Assembly (NCBI GenBank): GCA_005883355.1
Contig: VAXG01000104.1
Location: forward strand, 1-47,086
DNA: 47,086 nucleotides
Direction of reading: 5' to 3'
Source: Actinomycetota bacterium
Lineage (GTDB): Bacteria > Actinomycetota > Thermoleophilia > Gaiellales > Gaiellaceae
The notes beneath the pieces are model-generated. The model worked only from the letters and a program-made list of their open reading frames with translations, was not told the origin of the DNA and ran no database searches. The position numbers and the translations under genes were made by a program. Positions 8,215 through 20,328 of the stretch are shown here, in pieces. How positions within the stretch are numbered: position 1 is the stretch's first letter; each line of letters opens with the position of its first letter.

Positions 8215-9014
8215 GCGGCGAGCTCCGACGCGATCCGGATTCGGGGCGCGTCGCGGTGATCGCTCCCGGCAGGGCGAAGCGACCCGGCGCAGCCCGGCCG
8301 CCGCTCGACCCGCCGAGCCCCGACGAGCTGGTTTCGTGCCCGTTCTGCGCCGGCCACGAGGACATGACGCCGCCGCAGACGCTCGTCCTTCCCGAGCAAG
8401 GCGACTGGAAGGTTCGGGTCGTCCCGAACCTGTATCCCGCCCTCGACCGCCAGGAGGTAGTCGTGCACAGCCGACGCCACATCCGCTCGATCGCTGAGGC
8501 CGGCAGCGACGAGCTCGAGCTCGTCGCTGAAGCTTGGCGTCGGCGCGCCGCCGACGAGCCGGGCAACGTGATCGCACTGATCAACGAGGGCCGCGAGGCC
8601 GGGGCAAGCCTCCCGCACAGCCACTCACAGCTCGTCTGGCTACCCGAGCCGCCGCCCCGTCGGGCAAGCCCGCGCGGCGAGCTCGTGCTCGAGAGCGACC
8701 AGGTGACGGTCAGCTCTCCATGGGCGAGCCGCGTTCCCTATGAGACCGTGATCGCACCGGTCGAACTGGACACCGATCCGTTCGCGAGCGCCTGGCTCGG
8801 ACCAACGCTCGAGGTACTCGCCGACGTGATCCGCCGGCTTCATCGCCTTGAAGGGCCCGTCCCGCTGAACGCCTGGATCGAGCAGGGCGAAGGAGACTGG
8901 CGACTCGTGCTCTTCCCGCGTCTGACGATCCTGGCCGGGCTCGAGCTCGGAGCAGGGATTCACGTCAATACGTTGCCCCCGGAGGAGGCGGCGGCGAGGC
9001 TGGGCTCGGCCTAG
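8211..9014 (+). CDS. Galactose-1-phosphate uridylyltransferase-like protein (HIT superfamily)
   Basis: A GalT-like nucleotidyltransferase of about 267 residues. The family opening [20 protein letters not shown] is intact, followed by the zinc-type motif [34 protein letters not shown], and the active-site HIT segment [15 protein letters not shown]. It is shorter than classical GalT (about 350 residues), so its true sugar substrate is uncertain; it could act on another sugar or nucleotide phosphate. The first ATG/GTG/TTG in frame (8256) would cut off the conserved LRRDP segment. A CTG at 8211 overlaps the slipin stop as CTGA and gives MSGELRRDP, so I use it. The 3' end overlaps the converging MerR gene stop (CTAG). 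Confidence 0.82.
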   Translation: MSGELRRDPDSGRVAVIAPGRAKRPGAARPPLDPPSPDELVSCPFCAGHEDMTPPQTLVLPEQGDWKVRVVPNLYPALDRQEVVVHSRRHIRSIAEAGSDELELVAEAWRRRAADEPGNVIALINEGREAGASLPHSHSQLVWLPEPPPRRASPRGELVLESDQVTVSSPWASRVPYETVIAPVELDTDPFASAWLGPTLEVLADVIRRLHRLEGPVPLNAWIEQGEGDWRLVLFPRLTILAGLELGAGIHVNTLPPEEAAARLGSA

Positions 9015-9409
9015 ACCTCAGCGCGTGCCGACGGGTTTTCGGCCGCTCGTTCGCGGAACCGCCGTGCGGCGTCGATTGCAGCACCCAGGTTGAGGCCCTT
9101 GTCCTTCGCCTGCTTGATCAGCATGACCGTCTCGAGCGCGTCGATGTCGTAGATGCGCTGCTTCTTTCCCTTCGTGGGGATCTGCGCCTTGTTCGTCCAG
9201 TAGTCGAGCTGCATCTTGGAGATGCCGGCGATCTGGCAGACCTGGCCGAGATAGAGCTCCACCTTGCCCAGGTGCTCGGCGAGATCGATCGGCTCGAGAA
9301 GGTCCACCTGCCTGCTGACAACCATGTCGTCCTCGCCTTCCTGTGCGCTGGGGCCCCCTGTTTCAAAGGTATACAACTCTTTTTCCTGATCGGGAAGGGG
9401 TTGATTCAA
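9011..9409 (-). CDS. MerR-family transcriptional regulator
   Basis: A 132-residue protein with a MerR-type winged helix-turn-helix at about residues 50-110: LYLGQVCQIAGISKMQLDYW, then KKQRIYDIDALETVMLIKQA, and KGLNLGAAIDAARRF. There is no long dimerisation helix or effector domain beyond it. The first 45 residues are acidic and of unknown role. The start is TTG at 9409, preceded by a strong Shine-Dalgarno-like GGGGGAG about 5 bases upstream, in contrast to the leaderless genes nearby. It lies just downstream of gyrA on the same strand but has its own 55-base leader region. Its targets cannot be read from the sequence. Confidence 0.85.
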   Translation of the reverse strand: MNQPLPDQEKELYTFETGGPSAQEGEDDMVVSRQVDLLEPIDLAEHLGKVELYLGQVCQIAGISKMQLDYWTNKAQIPTKGKKQRIYDIDALETVMLIKQAKDKGLNLGAAIDAARRFRERAAENPSARAEV

Positions 9410-9464
9410 AATCTCCCCCTTTCGGGGTACCGGCTGCGAGGAGCGTCGAGTGTGAAGTGTGAGC

Positions 9465-12400
9465 CTACGCCTGCGGGACGGCTTCGGGGCTGTTCGTGGC
9501 GTCGCTCTTGTCCTCCGCGGACTCGACGACCGGCGCCAGGGTGGAGACGTGCTCCCCTTCGCGCAGCCGCATCACGATGACCCCTTGTGTCGAGCGCCCG
9601 GATCGCTTGATGTCGTCGACCGGCATCTTGATGACCGTGCCGCCGTCGGAGATGAGCATCACCTGGTAGCCGTCGCGCACGACACGCGAGCCCGCAAGTT
9701 GCCCCTTCGCCTCGGTCAGCTGCACCGTCTTGACTCCGAGCCCTCCGCGGCCTTTGACGGGGTAGTCGCGAACGGGCGTCCTCTTGCCGTAGCCGTTCTC
9801 GGTCACGACCAGAACGTCAGAGTCGTCGTGCGCAACGCCGACCGCGATCACCTCGTCGCCGGCACGTAGCCGCATCCCCTGAACGCCGGAGGCGTCCCTG
9901 CCCATCGGTCGCACGTCAGTCTCGTGGAAGCGGATCGCCTGCCCTTTGCGCGACACCATCAGGACGTCGTCCGTTCCCGAGGCGTGTCGGACGCCGACAA
10001 GCTCGTCGCCGTCGCGCATCTTGATCGCGATGATCCCGTCGGAGCGAAGCGGTGTGTTGTACGCGGACATCCGCGTCTTCTTCACGACGCCGTTCTTGGT
10101 CGCGAAGACGAGGTACTCGGCCTCCTTGAAGTCACGCGTCTGCACGACCGCACGCACCTGCTCGTCCTGCCGGAAAGGCAGCAGGTTCTGGATCGCACGG
10201 CCCTTCGATTGGCGGGAGCCGAGCGGCAACTCGTGCACCTTCAGCCGGTAGACCTTGCCGACGTTCGTGAAGAAGAGGATGTAGTCGTGCGTCGATGCGA
10301 CGAAGAGGTGCTCGATGTAGTCCTCGTCCTTCAGGTCCATGCCCATGACGCCGATGCCGCCGCGGCGTTGCTCTCGATACGTCGTCACCGGTAGCCGCTT
10401 GATGTAGTTCGAGCGGGTGATCGCGATCACCATGTCCTCTTCTGCGATCAGGTCCTCGAGCTCGAGCTCGTCTTCGGCCTGCACGATCTCCGTGCGGCGG
10501 TCGTCGGACTTCCCGTAGATCTCCTTCAGCTCGAGCAACTCCTCCTTGATCACGCCGTCGATCCGCGCCGGATCGCCGAGGATCGCGCGGAGCTCCGTGA
10601 TCCGCTCCTGCAGGTCATTGAACTCGGCCTGGATCTCCTCACGCGCAAGCTTCGTCAACCGCGAGAGGCGTAGGTCGAGGATCGCCTGGGCCTGGATCTC
10701 GGACAGGTCGAAATCACGCATGAGCCCCGTGCGCGCGTCGTCCGTGTCGGAGGCGGCGCGGATGAGCGCGATGACGGCGTCGAGCGAATCGAGCGCCTTG
10801 AGGTAACCCTCGAGGACGTGCGCGCGCTTCTCGGCTTGACGCAGCTCGTACTTCGAGCGGCGGGTGACGACATCGCGTTGGTAAACCAGGTAGTGCCGGA
10901 TCAGCTCGAGCAGAGAGAGGGTCTTTGGGACGCCGTCGACGAGCGCGACCGCGTTGTAGCCGAACGTCGTCTGCAGCGGCGTCAGCTTGAAGAGCTTGTT
11001 GAGCGCGACCTGCGGGACGGCCTCGCGCTTCAGCTCGACATAGATGCGCATCCCCTCCTTGTCGGAGTGGTCCTGCAGCGCGTCGTCTGACATCGGGACC
11101 TCGGTGAGCGTTCCGGCCTTGACCAGGTCGGCGATCTTCTCGATCACGCCTCCCTCGCCGGCCTTGCGGACGCCGTATGGCAGCTCGGTGATGATGATCG
11201 CGCTCTTGCCGCCGCGTAGCTGCTCGATATGAGCACGGCCGCGAACGTAGATGCGCCCACGCCCGGAGCGGTATGCGTCGCGGATACCGCCGCGGCCGAC
11301 GATCGACCCCCCGGTCGGAAAGTCTGGGCCCTTGATGTGCTGCGAGAGCCGCTCGACGTCGATCGCCGGGTCCTCGATCATCGCGATGATCCCGTCGACG
11401 ACCTCGCCGAGGTTGTGCGGCGGAATGTTCGTCGCCATGCCGACGGCGATCCCGGACGAGCCGTTGACGAGGAGGTTCGGGAACCGCGCCGGAAGGACGG
11501 TCGGCTGACGCCGCGACTCGTCGTAGTTGGGCTCGAAGTCGACGGTGTCGGCGTCGATGTCCCGCAACAGCTCCGTCGCCATGCGCGAGAGCCGGCACTC
11601 GGTGTTGTGACTGACGAATCCGTTGGTGACAAACGAGTGGTCGTCTGTCTCGACGCGAAGTGAGTACACCGGCTGGACACCGCCGAGCGTGACGGACTCG
11701 ACCTCCGCGTAGAAGTAATCGGCGGACACGAGCGGCTCGACCACGGAGCGAACTTCTTCGCTCTCGATCCGCTCGAGGATCGCGGTCCCGCCACGCTCCC
11801 AGCGCTCCGTGCGATCGATGTTGTGCCGCCGCAACCACCCGGAATCACTCTCCGAGCGGACGTAGTCCGTGAGATAAGGAACGAAGTCGCGGCTGCGTGT
11901 GGAGGGCGCCACGGGAAGGGAAGCCAACGCAACCTCGAGCTTCCTCTGCTTCGCTCCGAAGAAACCGACGTGCGCAGCAAAAAGTCGCGCGTCTCGACGA
12001 TTCCCGATCACGACCTTGATCTCTCCCTTTGCATACCGGCAGAGCCGAGCCACCACGCCGAACTCGAGTAGAAGCTGCTGCACGCCCCTGGCAAGCGAAT
12101 CGCTGTACGTCGAGTAGGAGATCTGAATGCTGTTTCGAGGCAGAAGCGAGGAAGAGCCGTCTCCCTCGAACAGAGACTGGAGGAACACACGCTTGAGGGC
12201 GAGAGGCGCACGCCAGACAATCTCCGGAATCTCCTTTTCGGCGCTCGCCTTGGCGATCTGGAAGGCCAGCGGGCTCGTGCGAACGGCTGCGAGGTCCTGG
12301 ACGTCCAGTTCGTAAAGAAGGCTGCCCGACCGGATAATGCGCTCGTAGACGTAGCGCGGGCCGCCCACATGCTCGTCGTATGCCTCGAGCACTGAATCGA

Positions 12401-13232
12401 AGTACTCCCGGTCACAATTGCTGAACCCACCACGGCGCTCGCCGAACCATCCTTCGGAGACAAAGGCGCCGAGCAGAACCGCCAACCGCCGGTTCGAGTC
12501 CGAGATCCGCCGGCCGTCCTCGCGCCGCTTGCGCGAGATCACTACGCGGTCACCCGTCGAGACCTCGTCGAGCAGCTTCCACATCAAGAGCGGAACGCCG
12601 ACCATGTCGACGAGGCAGAGCACCGGGTGGTTGACCGTGCCAACAAGCTCATATCCCTCGCGGGTTCGAAGCCGCAGCGCCGGATGCTCGCCGGAGTGGA
12701 AGAACTTCGTCGCCCGCACCGGGCGACCAAGGCGATCAAGTACGTCGAGGTCGATGTCGCGCTCCGACTCGGGCTCGGCATCAGAAATGATCGAGTCGAT
12801 TCGAACTGTGCCACGCGCCGTTGCTACGCGCGTGTCGCCGGCGACACAGTACCGCATCGCTCCAGCGGGATCACCGTCGACCGAGCCGAAATAGCCCTGA
12901 CCGTCGATGAGCGGGTAGCGCATCGAGAACGGCTGGGCAAGCCGGACGAGCGCGTCGTAAATCGCGGAGTCGCCGTGAGGGTGGTAGTTGCCCATCACGT
13001 CGCCGACGACGCGTGCGGACTTGCGCGTGGGTCGGTTCGGCTGCAGGCCGGCCTCGTGCATCGCGTAGAGCACGCGCCGGTGCACTGGCTTGAGCCCATC
13101 GCGCACGTCGGGCAGGGCGCGGCTGACGATCACGCTCATCGCGTAGTCGAGGAAGCTCGTGCGGACCTCCTGGTCGAGCTCCCGCGTCTCGACGCGTCCA
13201 GCGCCCAGTGGTTCGTTGGTCAGATCTGACAT
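9465..13232 (-). CDS. gyrA: DNA gyrase subunit A precursor, interrupted by an intein
   Basis: A 1255-residue precursor: GyrA (about 840 residues after splicing) plus a 415-residue intein at 129-543. The breakage-reunion domain opens with [20 protein letters not shown] and has [19 protein letters not shown], with catalytic Tyr128 immediately before the intein. After the intein it resumes [13 protein letters not shown]. The C-terminal beta-pinwheel begins near [14 protein letters not shown], whose QRRGGIG is the GyrA box needed for DNA wrapping and negative supercoiling, so this is gyrase rather than topoisomerase IV. The ATG directly follows the gyrB TAG with no gap, so the subunits should be co-translated. 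The protein can work only if the intein splices. Confidence 0.97.
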   Translation of the reverse strand: MSDLTNEPLGAGRVETRELDQEVRTSFLDYAMSVIVSRALPDVRDGLKPVHRRVLYAMHEAGLQPNRPTRKSARVVGDVMGNYHPHGDSAIYDALVRLAQPFSMRYPLIDGQGYFGSVDGDPAGAMRYCVAGDTRVATARGTVRIDSIISDAEPESERDIDLDVLDRLGRPVRATKFFHSGEHPALRLRTREGYELVGTVNHPVLCLVDMVGVPLLMWKLLDEVSTGDRVVISRKRREDGRRISDSNRRLAVLLGAFVSEGWFGERRGGFSNCDREYFDSVLEAYDEHVGGPRYVYERIIRSGSLLYELDVQDLAAVRTSPLAFQIAKASAEKEIPEIVWRAPLALKRVFLQSLFEGDGSSSLLPRNSIQISYSTYSDSLARGVQQLLLEFGVVARLCRYAKGEIKVVIGNRRDARLFAAHVGFFGAKQRKLEVALASLPVAPSTRSRDFVPYLTDYVRSESDSGWLRRHNIDRTERWERGGTAILERIESEEVRSVVEPLVSADYFYAEVESVTLGGVQPVYSLRVETDDHSFVTNGFVSHNTECRLSRMATELLRDIDADTVDFEPNYDESRRQPTVLPARFPNLLVNGSSGIAVGMATNIPPHNLGEVVDGIIAMIEDPAIDVERLSQHIKGPDFPTGGSIVGRGGIRDAYRSGRGRIYVRGRAHIEQLRGGKSAIIITELPYGVRKAGEGGVIEKIADLVKAGTLTEVPMSDDALQDHSDKEGMRIYVELKREAVPQVALNKLFKLTPLQTTFGYNAVALVDGVPKTLSLLELIRHYLVYQRDVVTRRSKYELRQAEKRAHVLEGYLKALDSLDAVIALIRAASDTDDARTGLMRDFDLSEIQAQAILDLRLSRLTKLAREEIQAEFNDLQERITELRAILGDPARIDGVIKEELLELKEIYGKSDDRRTEIVQAEDELELEDLIAEEDMVIAITRSNYIKRLPVTTYREQRRGGIGVMGMDLKDEDYIEHLFVASTHDYILFFTNVGKVYRLKVHELPLGSRQSKGRAIQNLLPFRQDEQVRAVVQTRDFKEAEYLVFATKNGVVKKTRMSAYNTPLRSDGIIAIKMRDGDELVGVRHASGTDDVLMVSRKGQAIRFHETDVRPMGRDASGVQGMRLRAGDEVIAVGVAHDDSDVLVVTENGYGKRTPVRDYPVKGRGGLGVKTVQLTEAKGQLAGSRVVRDGYQVMLISDGGTVIKMPVDDIKRSGRSTQGVIVMRLREGEHVSTLAPVVESAEDKSDATNSPEAVPQA
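11604..12848 (-). mobile_element. GyrA intein with LAGLIDADG-type homing endonuclease
   Basis: In-frame insertion of 415 residues. Splicing signals: Cys1 in [13 protein letters not shown], block B GTVNHPVL (Thr and His), and the C-terminal end [11 protein letters not shown] followed by Thr as the +1 residue, giving the His-Asn pair and a hydroxyl nucleophile. The middle carries two LAGLIDADG-like helices, [12 protein letters not shown] and [11 protein letters not shown], so it is full length rather than a mini-intein and the nuclease may be active. The site, between the catalytic Tyr and Thr of MRY/TE, is the one known from mycobacterial GyrA inteins. By eye its GC content is lower than that of the flanking gyrA, in line with lateral entry. 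Confidence 0.96.
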
Positions 13233-15647
<2,415 letters not shown>

Positions 15648-15669
15648 CTACTTGCGGGCGTTCTGAATT

Positions 15670-16122
15670 CTAGCAAAACGAGCGGTCGTTATCGTCGCGA
15701 GAAAGGCTCATCGCAACAGCTTTTGAGACCACTTTGCGGAGCTCTTCGTCACGAATCACTCGTGTGAGTGAGTCGGCTTTCGCAACGTGTTCCGGGGTCG
15801 GCTCCGGGGGCCGGTCGCGGACCTCGTCCGGAAGGTCGAGCGTAGGCTCCGGCAAAGGCCCCGGTGCGAACGCCATGCGGCGCGGTGCGACCTTGCCGAG
15901 ACGCGCGCGAATCTCCTCCGCGCGCGTCGTCAGCTCGAACGCCCAGATCGAATCCTGTGTATGGACGTGCAGCGTTCCATCGCGAGCGAGACGTGCCGGC
16001 CACGCGTTGCGAGCGATCTGGGGTCCCACCGCAGCCGGCCAGGCCTCGACGAGAGGCGCCATTCCGGACGCCGGGCCGAACCGGGCAAGCTCGCGTTCGA
16101 CGTCACTGCCGACGCGGTCCAT
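15670..16122 (-). CDS. dciA: DciA-like DUF721 protein (replicative helicase loader candidate)
   Basis: A 150-residue DUF721 protein. The DciA-type fold is visible at about residues 18-95: GMAPLVEAWPAAVGPQIARN, then GTLHVHTQDSIWAFELTTRA and EEIRARLGKVAPRRM. The C-terminal third is Pro/Glu-rich and probably flexible. DciA proteins help load or operate DnaB helicase in bacteria lacking DnaC, and the gene is often found between recF and gyrB, as here. Its ATG shares one base with the recF stop (TGATG), so it is translationally coupled. Function is assigned from family and position only. Confidence 0.87.
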   Translation of the reverse strand: MDRVGSDVERELARFGPASGMAPLVEAWPAAVGPQIARNAWPARLARDGTLHVHTQDSIWAFELTTRAEEIRARLGKVAPRRMAFAPGPLPEPTLDLPDEVRDRPPEPTPEHVAKADSLTRVIRDEELRKVVSKAVAMSLSRDDNDRSFC

Positions 16123-17183
16123 CAGACCACCCTGACGGTCCCGGGAGAGACCTCCAGGAGCTGGGCCGCGTCGACCGGAAGCGAGGACGCCTCCGTCGCG
16201 GTGATCAACGTCTGGCCCGTCCCCAGCACCCGCTCGGCGAGGATGCTCCGGCGGGCCGGGTCGAGCTCGGAGAGCACGTCGTCGAGCAACAACAGCGGTG
16301 CGAAGCCACGGCGATCGGCGATCAACGTTGCCTCGGCGAGCAACAGTGCGAGCACGGTCAGACGTTGTTCCCCCTGCGAGCCGAAGCTCCGCAGGTCGCG
16401 GGTGCCACTCGTCAGCAGAACATCGTCTAGATGTGGGCCGAGGCCCGTCGCACCGCGTTCGAGATCACGCTCGAGTCGGGCCTCGAGCGCGGCGATCGTC
16501 GGAGACACCCCTTCGTACGTCATGCGGGCAGACGGAAGCCCCAGCTCGTCTGCGCGCTCGGCGAAGCCCGGCGCAAGCAAGGCGACGACTTCGGTGCGCG
16601 ACTCGACCAGCTTGCTGCCGAGAGCCGCGACCTGTTCCGTCCAGGGAGCGATCGCGTCACGCGACGAGTAGCCGGCAGCTGTGCGGCGTAGCGCGGCATT
16701 GCGCTGAGCAATCGCGGCTGCGTACTCCACTGAAATCGCGGCTCGCGAAGGTGTCAGCCTTCCGAGCACTCGGTCGAAGTACGCACGACGAACGGCAGGA
16801 CCGCCTTTGACGACCGCAAGTCGGTCCGGCGTGAACACGAGCGTCGCAACCTCGGACCGCAACTGCTCCGCCGCGCGAAGAGGGGCGCCGTTCAGCTTCG
16901 CCCGCTTGCCCTCCCGGAGCTCGACCGTCACTTCCAGCTCGACGTTCGTGGCGCCCCGAGGGCCCCGCAGCGCGATTCGTCCCCCCTGCTCGCCGAACCG
17001 CACGAGCTGCGCATCGGCGCGAGTACGGGGAGAGAAGCCCTGCGTCCCGACATGCAACGACTCGAGCAGGTTCGTCTTGCCTGCGCCGTTGGCGCCAACT
17101 ACGAGCACGAGACCTGGCTCGAGGTCGAGGTCGAGGCGAGCGTACGACCTGATGTTCCGCAGAGAGACCGTCTGGATGATCAC
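16122..17183 (-). CDS. recF: DNA replication and repair protein RecF
   Basis: SMC-like ATPase that loads RecA at ssDNA gaps, 353 residues. Walker A is VVGANGAGKTNLLESL at about residues 29-44, the signature-type helix lies around SFGSQGEQRLTVLALLLAEA, and Walker B with the D-loop is LLLLDDVLSELDPARRS. The start is GTG at 17183; the N-terminus MIIQTVSLRNIRSYARLDLD is typical and supports it. A double-hairpin repeat occupies the gap to the upstream dnaN and may affect expression of recF relative to dnaN. The next gene, dciA, overlaps the stop. Confidence 0.96.
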   Translation of the reverse strand: MIIQTVSLRNIRSYARLDLDLEPGLVLVVGANGAGKTNLLESLHVGTQGFSPRTRADAQLVRFGEQGGRIALRGPRGATNVELEVTVELREGKRAKLNGAPLRAAEQLRSEVATLVFTPDRLAVVKGGPAVRRAYFDRVLGRLTPSRAAISVEYAAAIAQRNAALRRTAAGYSSRDAIAPWTEQVAALGSKLVESRTEVVALLAPGFAERADELGLPSARMTYEGVSPTIAALEARLERDLERGATGLGPHLDDVLLTSGTRDLRSFGSQGEQRLTVLALLLAEATLIADRRGFAPLLLLDDVLSELDPARRSILAERVLGTGQTLITATEASSLPVDAAQLLEVSPGTVRVV

Positions 17184-17186
17184 TAA

Positions 17187-17241
17187 GGCGTCGCGTTGCG
17201 ACGCCGACCATAGAGGGCGTGCGGGCTTGGCCCGCGCGCCT
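17187..17241 (+). repeat. Double-hairpin repeat, copy 2
   Basis: Sits between dnaN and recF, four bases before the recF start. Hairpin A: GGCGTCGC (17187-17194), loop GTT, GCGACGCC (17198-17205). Spacer gaccataga. Hairpin B: GGGCGTGCGGGC (17215-17226), loop TTG, GCCCGCGCGCCT (17230-17241). Hairpin B pairs fully on the plus strand with two G-T wobbles; on the minus strand these would be A-C mismatches. The plus orientation is antisense to the flanking genes. Confidence 0.82.
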
Positions 17242-17290
17242 GTTTGCCTTGCAACTGCACCCGCACCCCGCGGCGTCGCCCGAATCCGCT

Positions 17291-18388
17291 CTAACCAGGC
17301 AGCCTGATGGGCATGATCAGGTACGTCGGATCGTCGGCGCCGCCTTCGATGACGGCGGGCCGGAGCGGCGAGATCAAACGCAGACGGATCTCGTCTTCGG
17401 CCATCGTCTCGATGCCCTCACGGAGAAACTCGGCGTTGAAACCGATCTCGAGCGGGTCGCCCGAGAACTGCACGGGCAGCGACTCCTTTGCCTCCCCGAC
17501 GTCCTGCGTGCGCGCGAACACGGTCAGCTCTCCTTCGGCGAAACGAAGCTGGATCGGCGACGTGCGCTGCACCATCACGCCGACACGGCGAACGACGTCG
17601 AGCAGTTCGTTGCGCGGCAGCGTCACGTCGTGCTCGAAGGCCTCCGGAAGAAGCTGCTTGTAGTTCGGGAACTGTCCGTCGATGCGGCGCGTTGTCAGCC
17701 AGACGTCGTCAGCGGCGAAGACCACCTGGTTCTCGTGCACGCCGAGCTCCACGCTCTCGCCGGTCTGGGCAATCCGGCCGAGCTCGCCAAGTGCACGCGC
17801 TGGGATGATCGCCTCGAGCTCGGGCACCGCGCCGCTCAACTCGGTCTCCTTCACCGACAGCCGGTACGAGTCGGTCGCCGCCATGACGAGCTTGCCGGCC
17901 TCGAAGCGAACGAGGATCCCGGTCAACACCGGACGCGACTCGTCGCGCGACGCGGAGCGGGCGACTCGCGAGACCGTGTCGAGCAGCGATTCGCGATCGA
18001 CTGTGAATGTGCCGACCGCGTCCAGGTCGGGCAGTCGCGGAAAGTCGTCCGCGGCATACGTGTGGAGTGTCGACGTCGACGAACCGGATGTCACATGGAC
18101 GACGCTCTCCTCCGCCCGGTGCTCGATCGTCACCTCGTTGTCCGGAAGCAACCGCACGAGATCGACAAGCAGCCGGCCGGGCACGACGACCGAGCCCTCT
18201 CCCTCGACCTGCGCCTCGAGCGAGGACCGCAGCGAGAGCTCCATGTCGGTCGCCGCGAGATGCACCCGGCCACTTTCGGCCCGAAGCAACACGCCAGAGA
18301 GGATCTGGACGCTCGCTCGCGTCGAGACTGCCCGGGCAACGACTCCTAGCTTCTGCGCGAGCTCATCGCGTTGAGTGACGATCTTCAT
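17291..18388 (-). CDS. dnaN: DNA polymerase III subunit beta (sliding clamp)
   Basis: Ring-shaped processivity clamp, 365 residues, the usual length for three clamp domains. The N-terminus MKIVTQRDELAQKLGVVARA and internal LLDTVSRVARSASRDESRPV (second domain) are characteristic, and the C-terminus DDPTYLIMPIRLPG carries the family ending MP(I/V)RL. The start is the ATG at 18388, with AGGGACGGGG directly upstream; a longer frame to 18421 adds 11 non-conserved residues and is unlikely. It lies downstream of dnaA on the same strand with a 160-base gap, and a repeat element separates it from recF. Confidence 0.97.
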   Translation of the reverse strand: MKIVTQRDELAQKLGVVARAVSTRASVQILSGVLLRAESGRVHLAATDMELSLRSSLEAQVEGEGSVVVPGRLLVDLVRLLPDNEVTIEHRAEESVVHVTSGSSTSTLHTYAADDFPRLPDLDAVGTFTVDRESLLDTVSRVARSASRDESRPVLTGILVRFEAGKLVMAATDSYRLSVKETELSGAVPELEAIIPARALGELGRIAQTGESVELGVHENQVVFAADDVWLTTRRIDGQFPNYKQLLPEAFEHDVTLPRNELLDVVRRVGVMVQRTSPIQLRFAEGELTVFARTQDVGEAKESLPVQFSGDPLEIGFNAEFLREGIETMAEDEIRLRLISPLRPAVIEGGADDPTYLIMPIRLPG

Positions 18389-18548
18389 CCCCGTCCCTAT
18401 TACGGTGTTGGCTTCAATCATTTAAAACCTCGTTGTAGTCATAGGGGTTGTTGGGACCGGGGAGGAGGGCCTCCTTGCCCCTGGTTGAGCCATTCTTGCA
18501 GGGGACGCAGATGGTGGACAGAGTGGGCTTCTCAACAGGCACGGACCC
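18389..18548. other. dnaA-dnaN intergenic region
   Basis: 160 bases in the position where many Actinomycetota carry oriC. I find no good match to the DnaA box TTATCCACA here: the best is a weak 6/9 match around the sequence TGGTGGACAGAG near 18511-18522. Short T-rich and CAAC-containing stretches are present without clear repeats. It may hold the dnaN promoter, but I cannot place one. Confidence 0.4.
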
Positions 18549-19904
18549 TCAACGGACCTGTTTCACACGTGCGGTCAGTTCCTGCACAAGGTTGTAGACA
18601 GATCTGTCCTCACGGATGAGGCGGGCGATTTTGGAGGTTGCGTGGATGACGGTCGTGTGGTCGCGGCCGCCGAACTCCTTGCCGATCTTCGGGAGCGACG
18701 AGTCGGTGAGCTCGCGCGAGAGATACATCGCGACCTGTCGCGGATAGACGATGTTCTGCGATCGCTTCTCGCCACAAAGCTCGTCCATCGTCAGCTGAAA
18801 GCGCTCGGAGACGAGCTCCTGAATCCGCTGGATCGAGACCTCCGCCGCCTCCCCTTGTGGGAACACGTCCTTGAGAACGTCCTCGGCTAGTTCGACGGAG
18901 AGGGCGCGTCCGGTCAGCGAGGAGAAGGCGACCACCCGTGTTAACGCTCCCTCGAGCTCCCTGATGTTGGTCGAGATTCGAGAGGCGATGAAGGACAACA
19001 CCTGCGGATCGGACACGTTGATCCCGTCCGTTTTGACCTTCTTGCGCAGAATTGCGATACGGGTCTCGAGGTCAGGCGGCTGAATGTCCGTGATCAACCC
19101 CCACTCGAAGCGGGAGCGCAGCCGTTCCTCCAGCGTGGCGATTTCCCGCGGCGGGCGGTCGGAGGACATGACGATCTGGGAGCCCGCCTCGTAAAGGGAG
19201 TTGAACGTGTGGAAGAACTCTTCCTGGATCCGCTCCTTGTGCTCGAAGAACTGGACGTCGTCGACGAGCAGGAGGTCGTAAGTGCGGTACCGCTGTTTGA
19301 AGCCCTCGATCCGTTTGTCGCGTAGCGAGTTGATGAAATCGTTCATGAAGGTCTCGCTCGTGACGTACCGGACCGAGAGGTCGCTCGAGTGCTCGGCGAC
19401 GTACTGCGCGATCGCCTGCATCAGGTGCGTCTTGCCGAGCCCGGTCCCGCCGTAGATGAAGAGAGGGTTGTACGCCTGCGCCGGCGCTTCTGCGACCGCG
19501 AGCGCGGCGGCATGTGCAAACCGGTTGGACGAGCCGATCACGAAGAGGTCGAAGGTGTACTTCGGGTTCATCCCGGAGTCCACCGCACCGCCTGCGCCGC
19601 CCTTCGGGGCCTCCGCCGGCGCGGGGGCATCGGCCAGGACGCGCTCCGTCACGGAGAGCGCTATGCGGCGCTCCTGGCCGGTGACGTCGCGGACGGCCGC
19701 GCCGATCAGACCGAGGAAATGCCCCTCGATCCATTCACGCGTGAAGTCGTTCGGAACGCCCAGGACAAAAGTGTCGTCGGAGAGCTCTGCCCCCTCGGCC
19801 TCGGCGAACCAGGTGCGATACGTGGTCTCGTTGAGGGCCCCCTTGAGCCGACCGGCGACTTCGTTCCACAGGCTCTCCGCAGTCAGCTCAATTGGGCGAT
19901 CCAC
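18549..19904 (-). CDS. dnaA: Chromosomal replication initiator DnaA
   Basis: AAA+ initiator that binds and opens oriC, 451 residues. Domain I covers about residues 1-85 ([20 protein letters not shown]). Domain II is a short linker (about 90-112), much shorter than in Streptomyces. Domain III opens with [20 protein letters not shown] and has Walker [10 protein letters not shown] at 152-160 and Walker [10 protein letters not shown] at 211-219. Domain IV ends with the DnaA-box-binding signature [11 protein letters not shown] at about 412-422. The start is GTG at 19904. It diverges from rpmH across a 276-base region that holds the best DnaA boxes in the window. Confidence 0.97.
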   Translation of the reverse strand: MDRPIELTAESLWNEVAGRLKGALNETTYRTWFAEAEGAELSDDTFVLGVPNDFTREWIEGHFLGLIGAAVRDVTGQERRIALSVTERVLADAPAPAEAPKGGAGGAVDSGMNPKYTFDLFVIGSSNRFAHAAALAVAEAPAQAYNPLFIYGGTGLGKTHLMQAIAQYVAEHSSDLSVRYVTSETFMNDFINSLRDKRIEGFKQRYRTYDLLLVDDVQFFEHKERIQEEFFHTFNSLYEAGSQIVMSSDRPPREIATLEERLRSRFEWGLITDIQPPDLETRIAILRKKVKTDGINVSDPQVLSFIASRISTNIRELEGALTRVVAFSSLTGRALSVELAEDVLKDVFPQGEAAEVSIQRIQELVSERFQLTMDELCGEKRSQNIVYPRQVAMYLSRELTDSSLPKIGKEFGGRDHTTVIHATSKIARLIREDRSVYNLVQELTARVKQVR

Positions 19905-20180
19905 GCCGCGGTACCACTCCTCTCCGGCTCGGGGAAGCGGCGAGCATAGCAGCGTGCTTCAGCGCCTACAATGGTGGAAACTGGGGATGAAATTCTCGCG
20001 ATTTGCAGCATGTTTCCTGACTCCACACACCTCTCCACACCTGTGGATCAAGTCTGACAGTTGGTCACATTTGGAGGCACTTCGTACAGCACCCGCTGTG
20101 GATAACTCTGTGTACCAACGCTCCTCTATACTGGCCCGCCACGGCTCCTCTTTGGAGCACTTTCCTCCTTCTTCGACCTC
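19905..20180. other. oriC: Probable replication origin (oriC), rpmH-dnaA intergenic region
   Basis: Relatively A/T-rich for this genome. It contains a perfect DnaA box (TGTGGATAA, reverse of TTATCCACA, 20097-20105), a one-mismatch box TGTGGATCA (20042-20050) and a weaker CTCTCCACA (20031-20039). Nearby TCCACA cores add to the cluster. The A/T-richer stretch at about 19970-20020 could be the unwinding element. Placement between rpmH and dnaA matches several bacterial origins. A TATACT at 20127-20132 may be the -10 of rpmH. Inferred from motifs and position; only one box is perfect. Confidence 0.65.
20097..20105 (-). promoter_or_regulatory. Consensus DnaA box
   Basis: TGTGGATAA on the plus strand is the exact reverse complement of TTATCCACA. 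It lies in the rpmH-dnaA gap, 84 bases before rpmH and 55 bases from a second near-consensus box at 20042-20050 in the same orientation. Confidence 0.8.
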
Positions 20181-20315
20181 GTGAAACGGACCTACCAGCC
20201 CAACGTGCGCCGGCGGAAGCGCAAGCACGGCTTTCGTGCGCGCATGGCGACGCGCGCGGGCCGCGCGATTCTGAAGCGCCGCCGCGCCAAGGGCCGGAAG
20301 CGTCTTTCCGCGTAG
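20181..20315 (+). CDS. rpmH: 50S ribosomal protein bL34
   Basis: A 44-residue, highly basic ribosomal protein. The canonical sequence begins [20 protein letters not shown] and ends [12 protein letters not shown], essentially full length. The start is GTG at 20181. It diverges from dnaA and leads the rpmH-rnpA-yidD-yidC-jag-rsmG run, the standard arrangement near bacterial origins. No strong Shine-Dalgarno sequence precedes it. A TATACT hexamer 48 bases upstream could be its -10. Confidence 0.96.
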   Translation: MKRTYQPNVRRRKRKHGFRARMATRAGRAILKRRRAKGRKRLSA

Positions 20316-20328
20316 AGCAGCGAAACCA

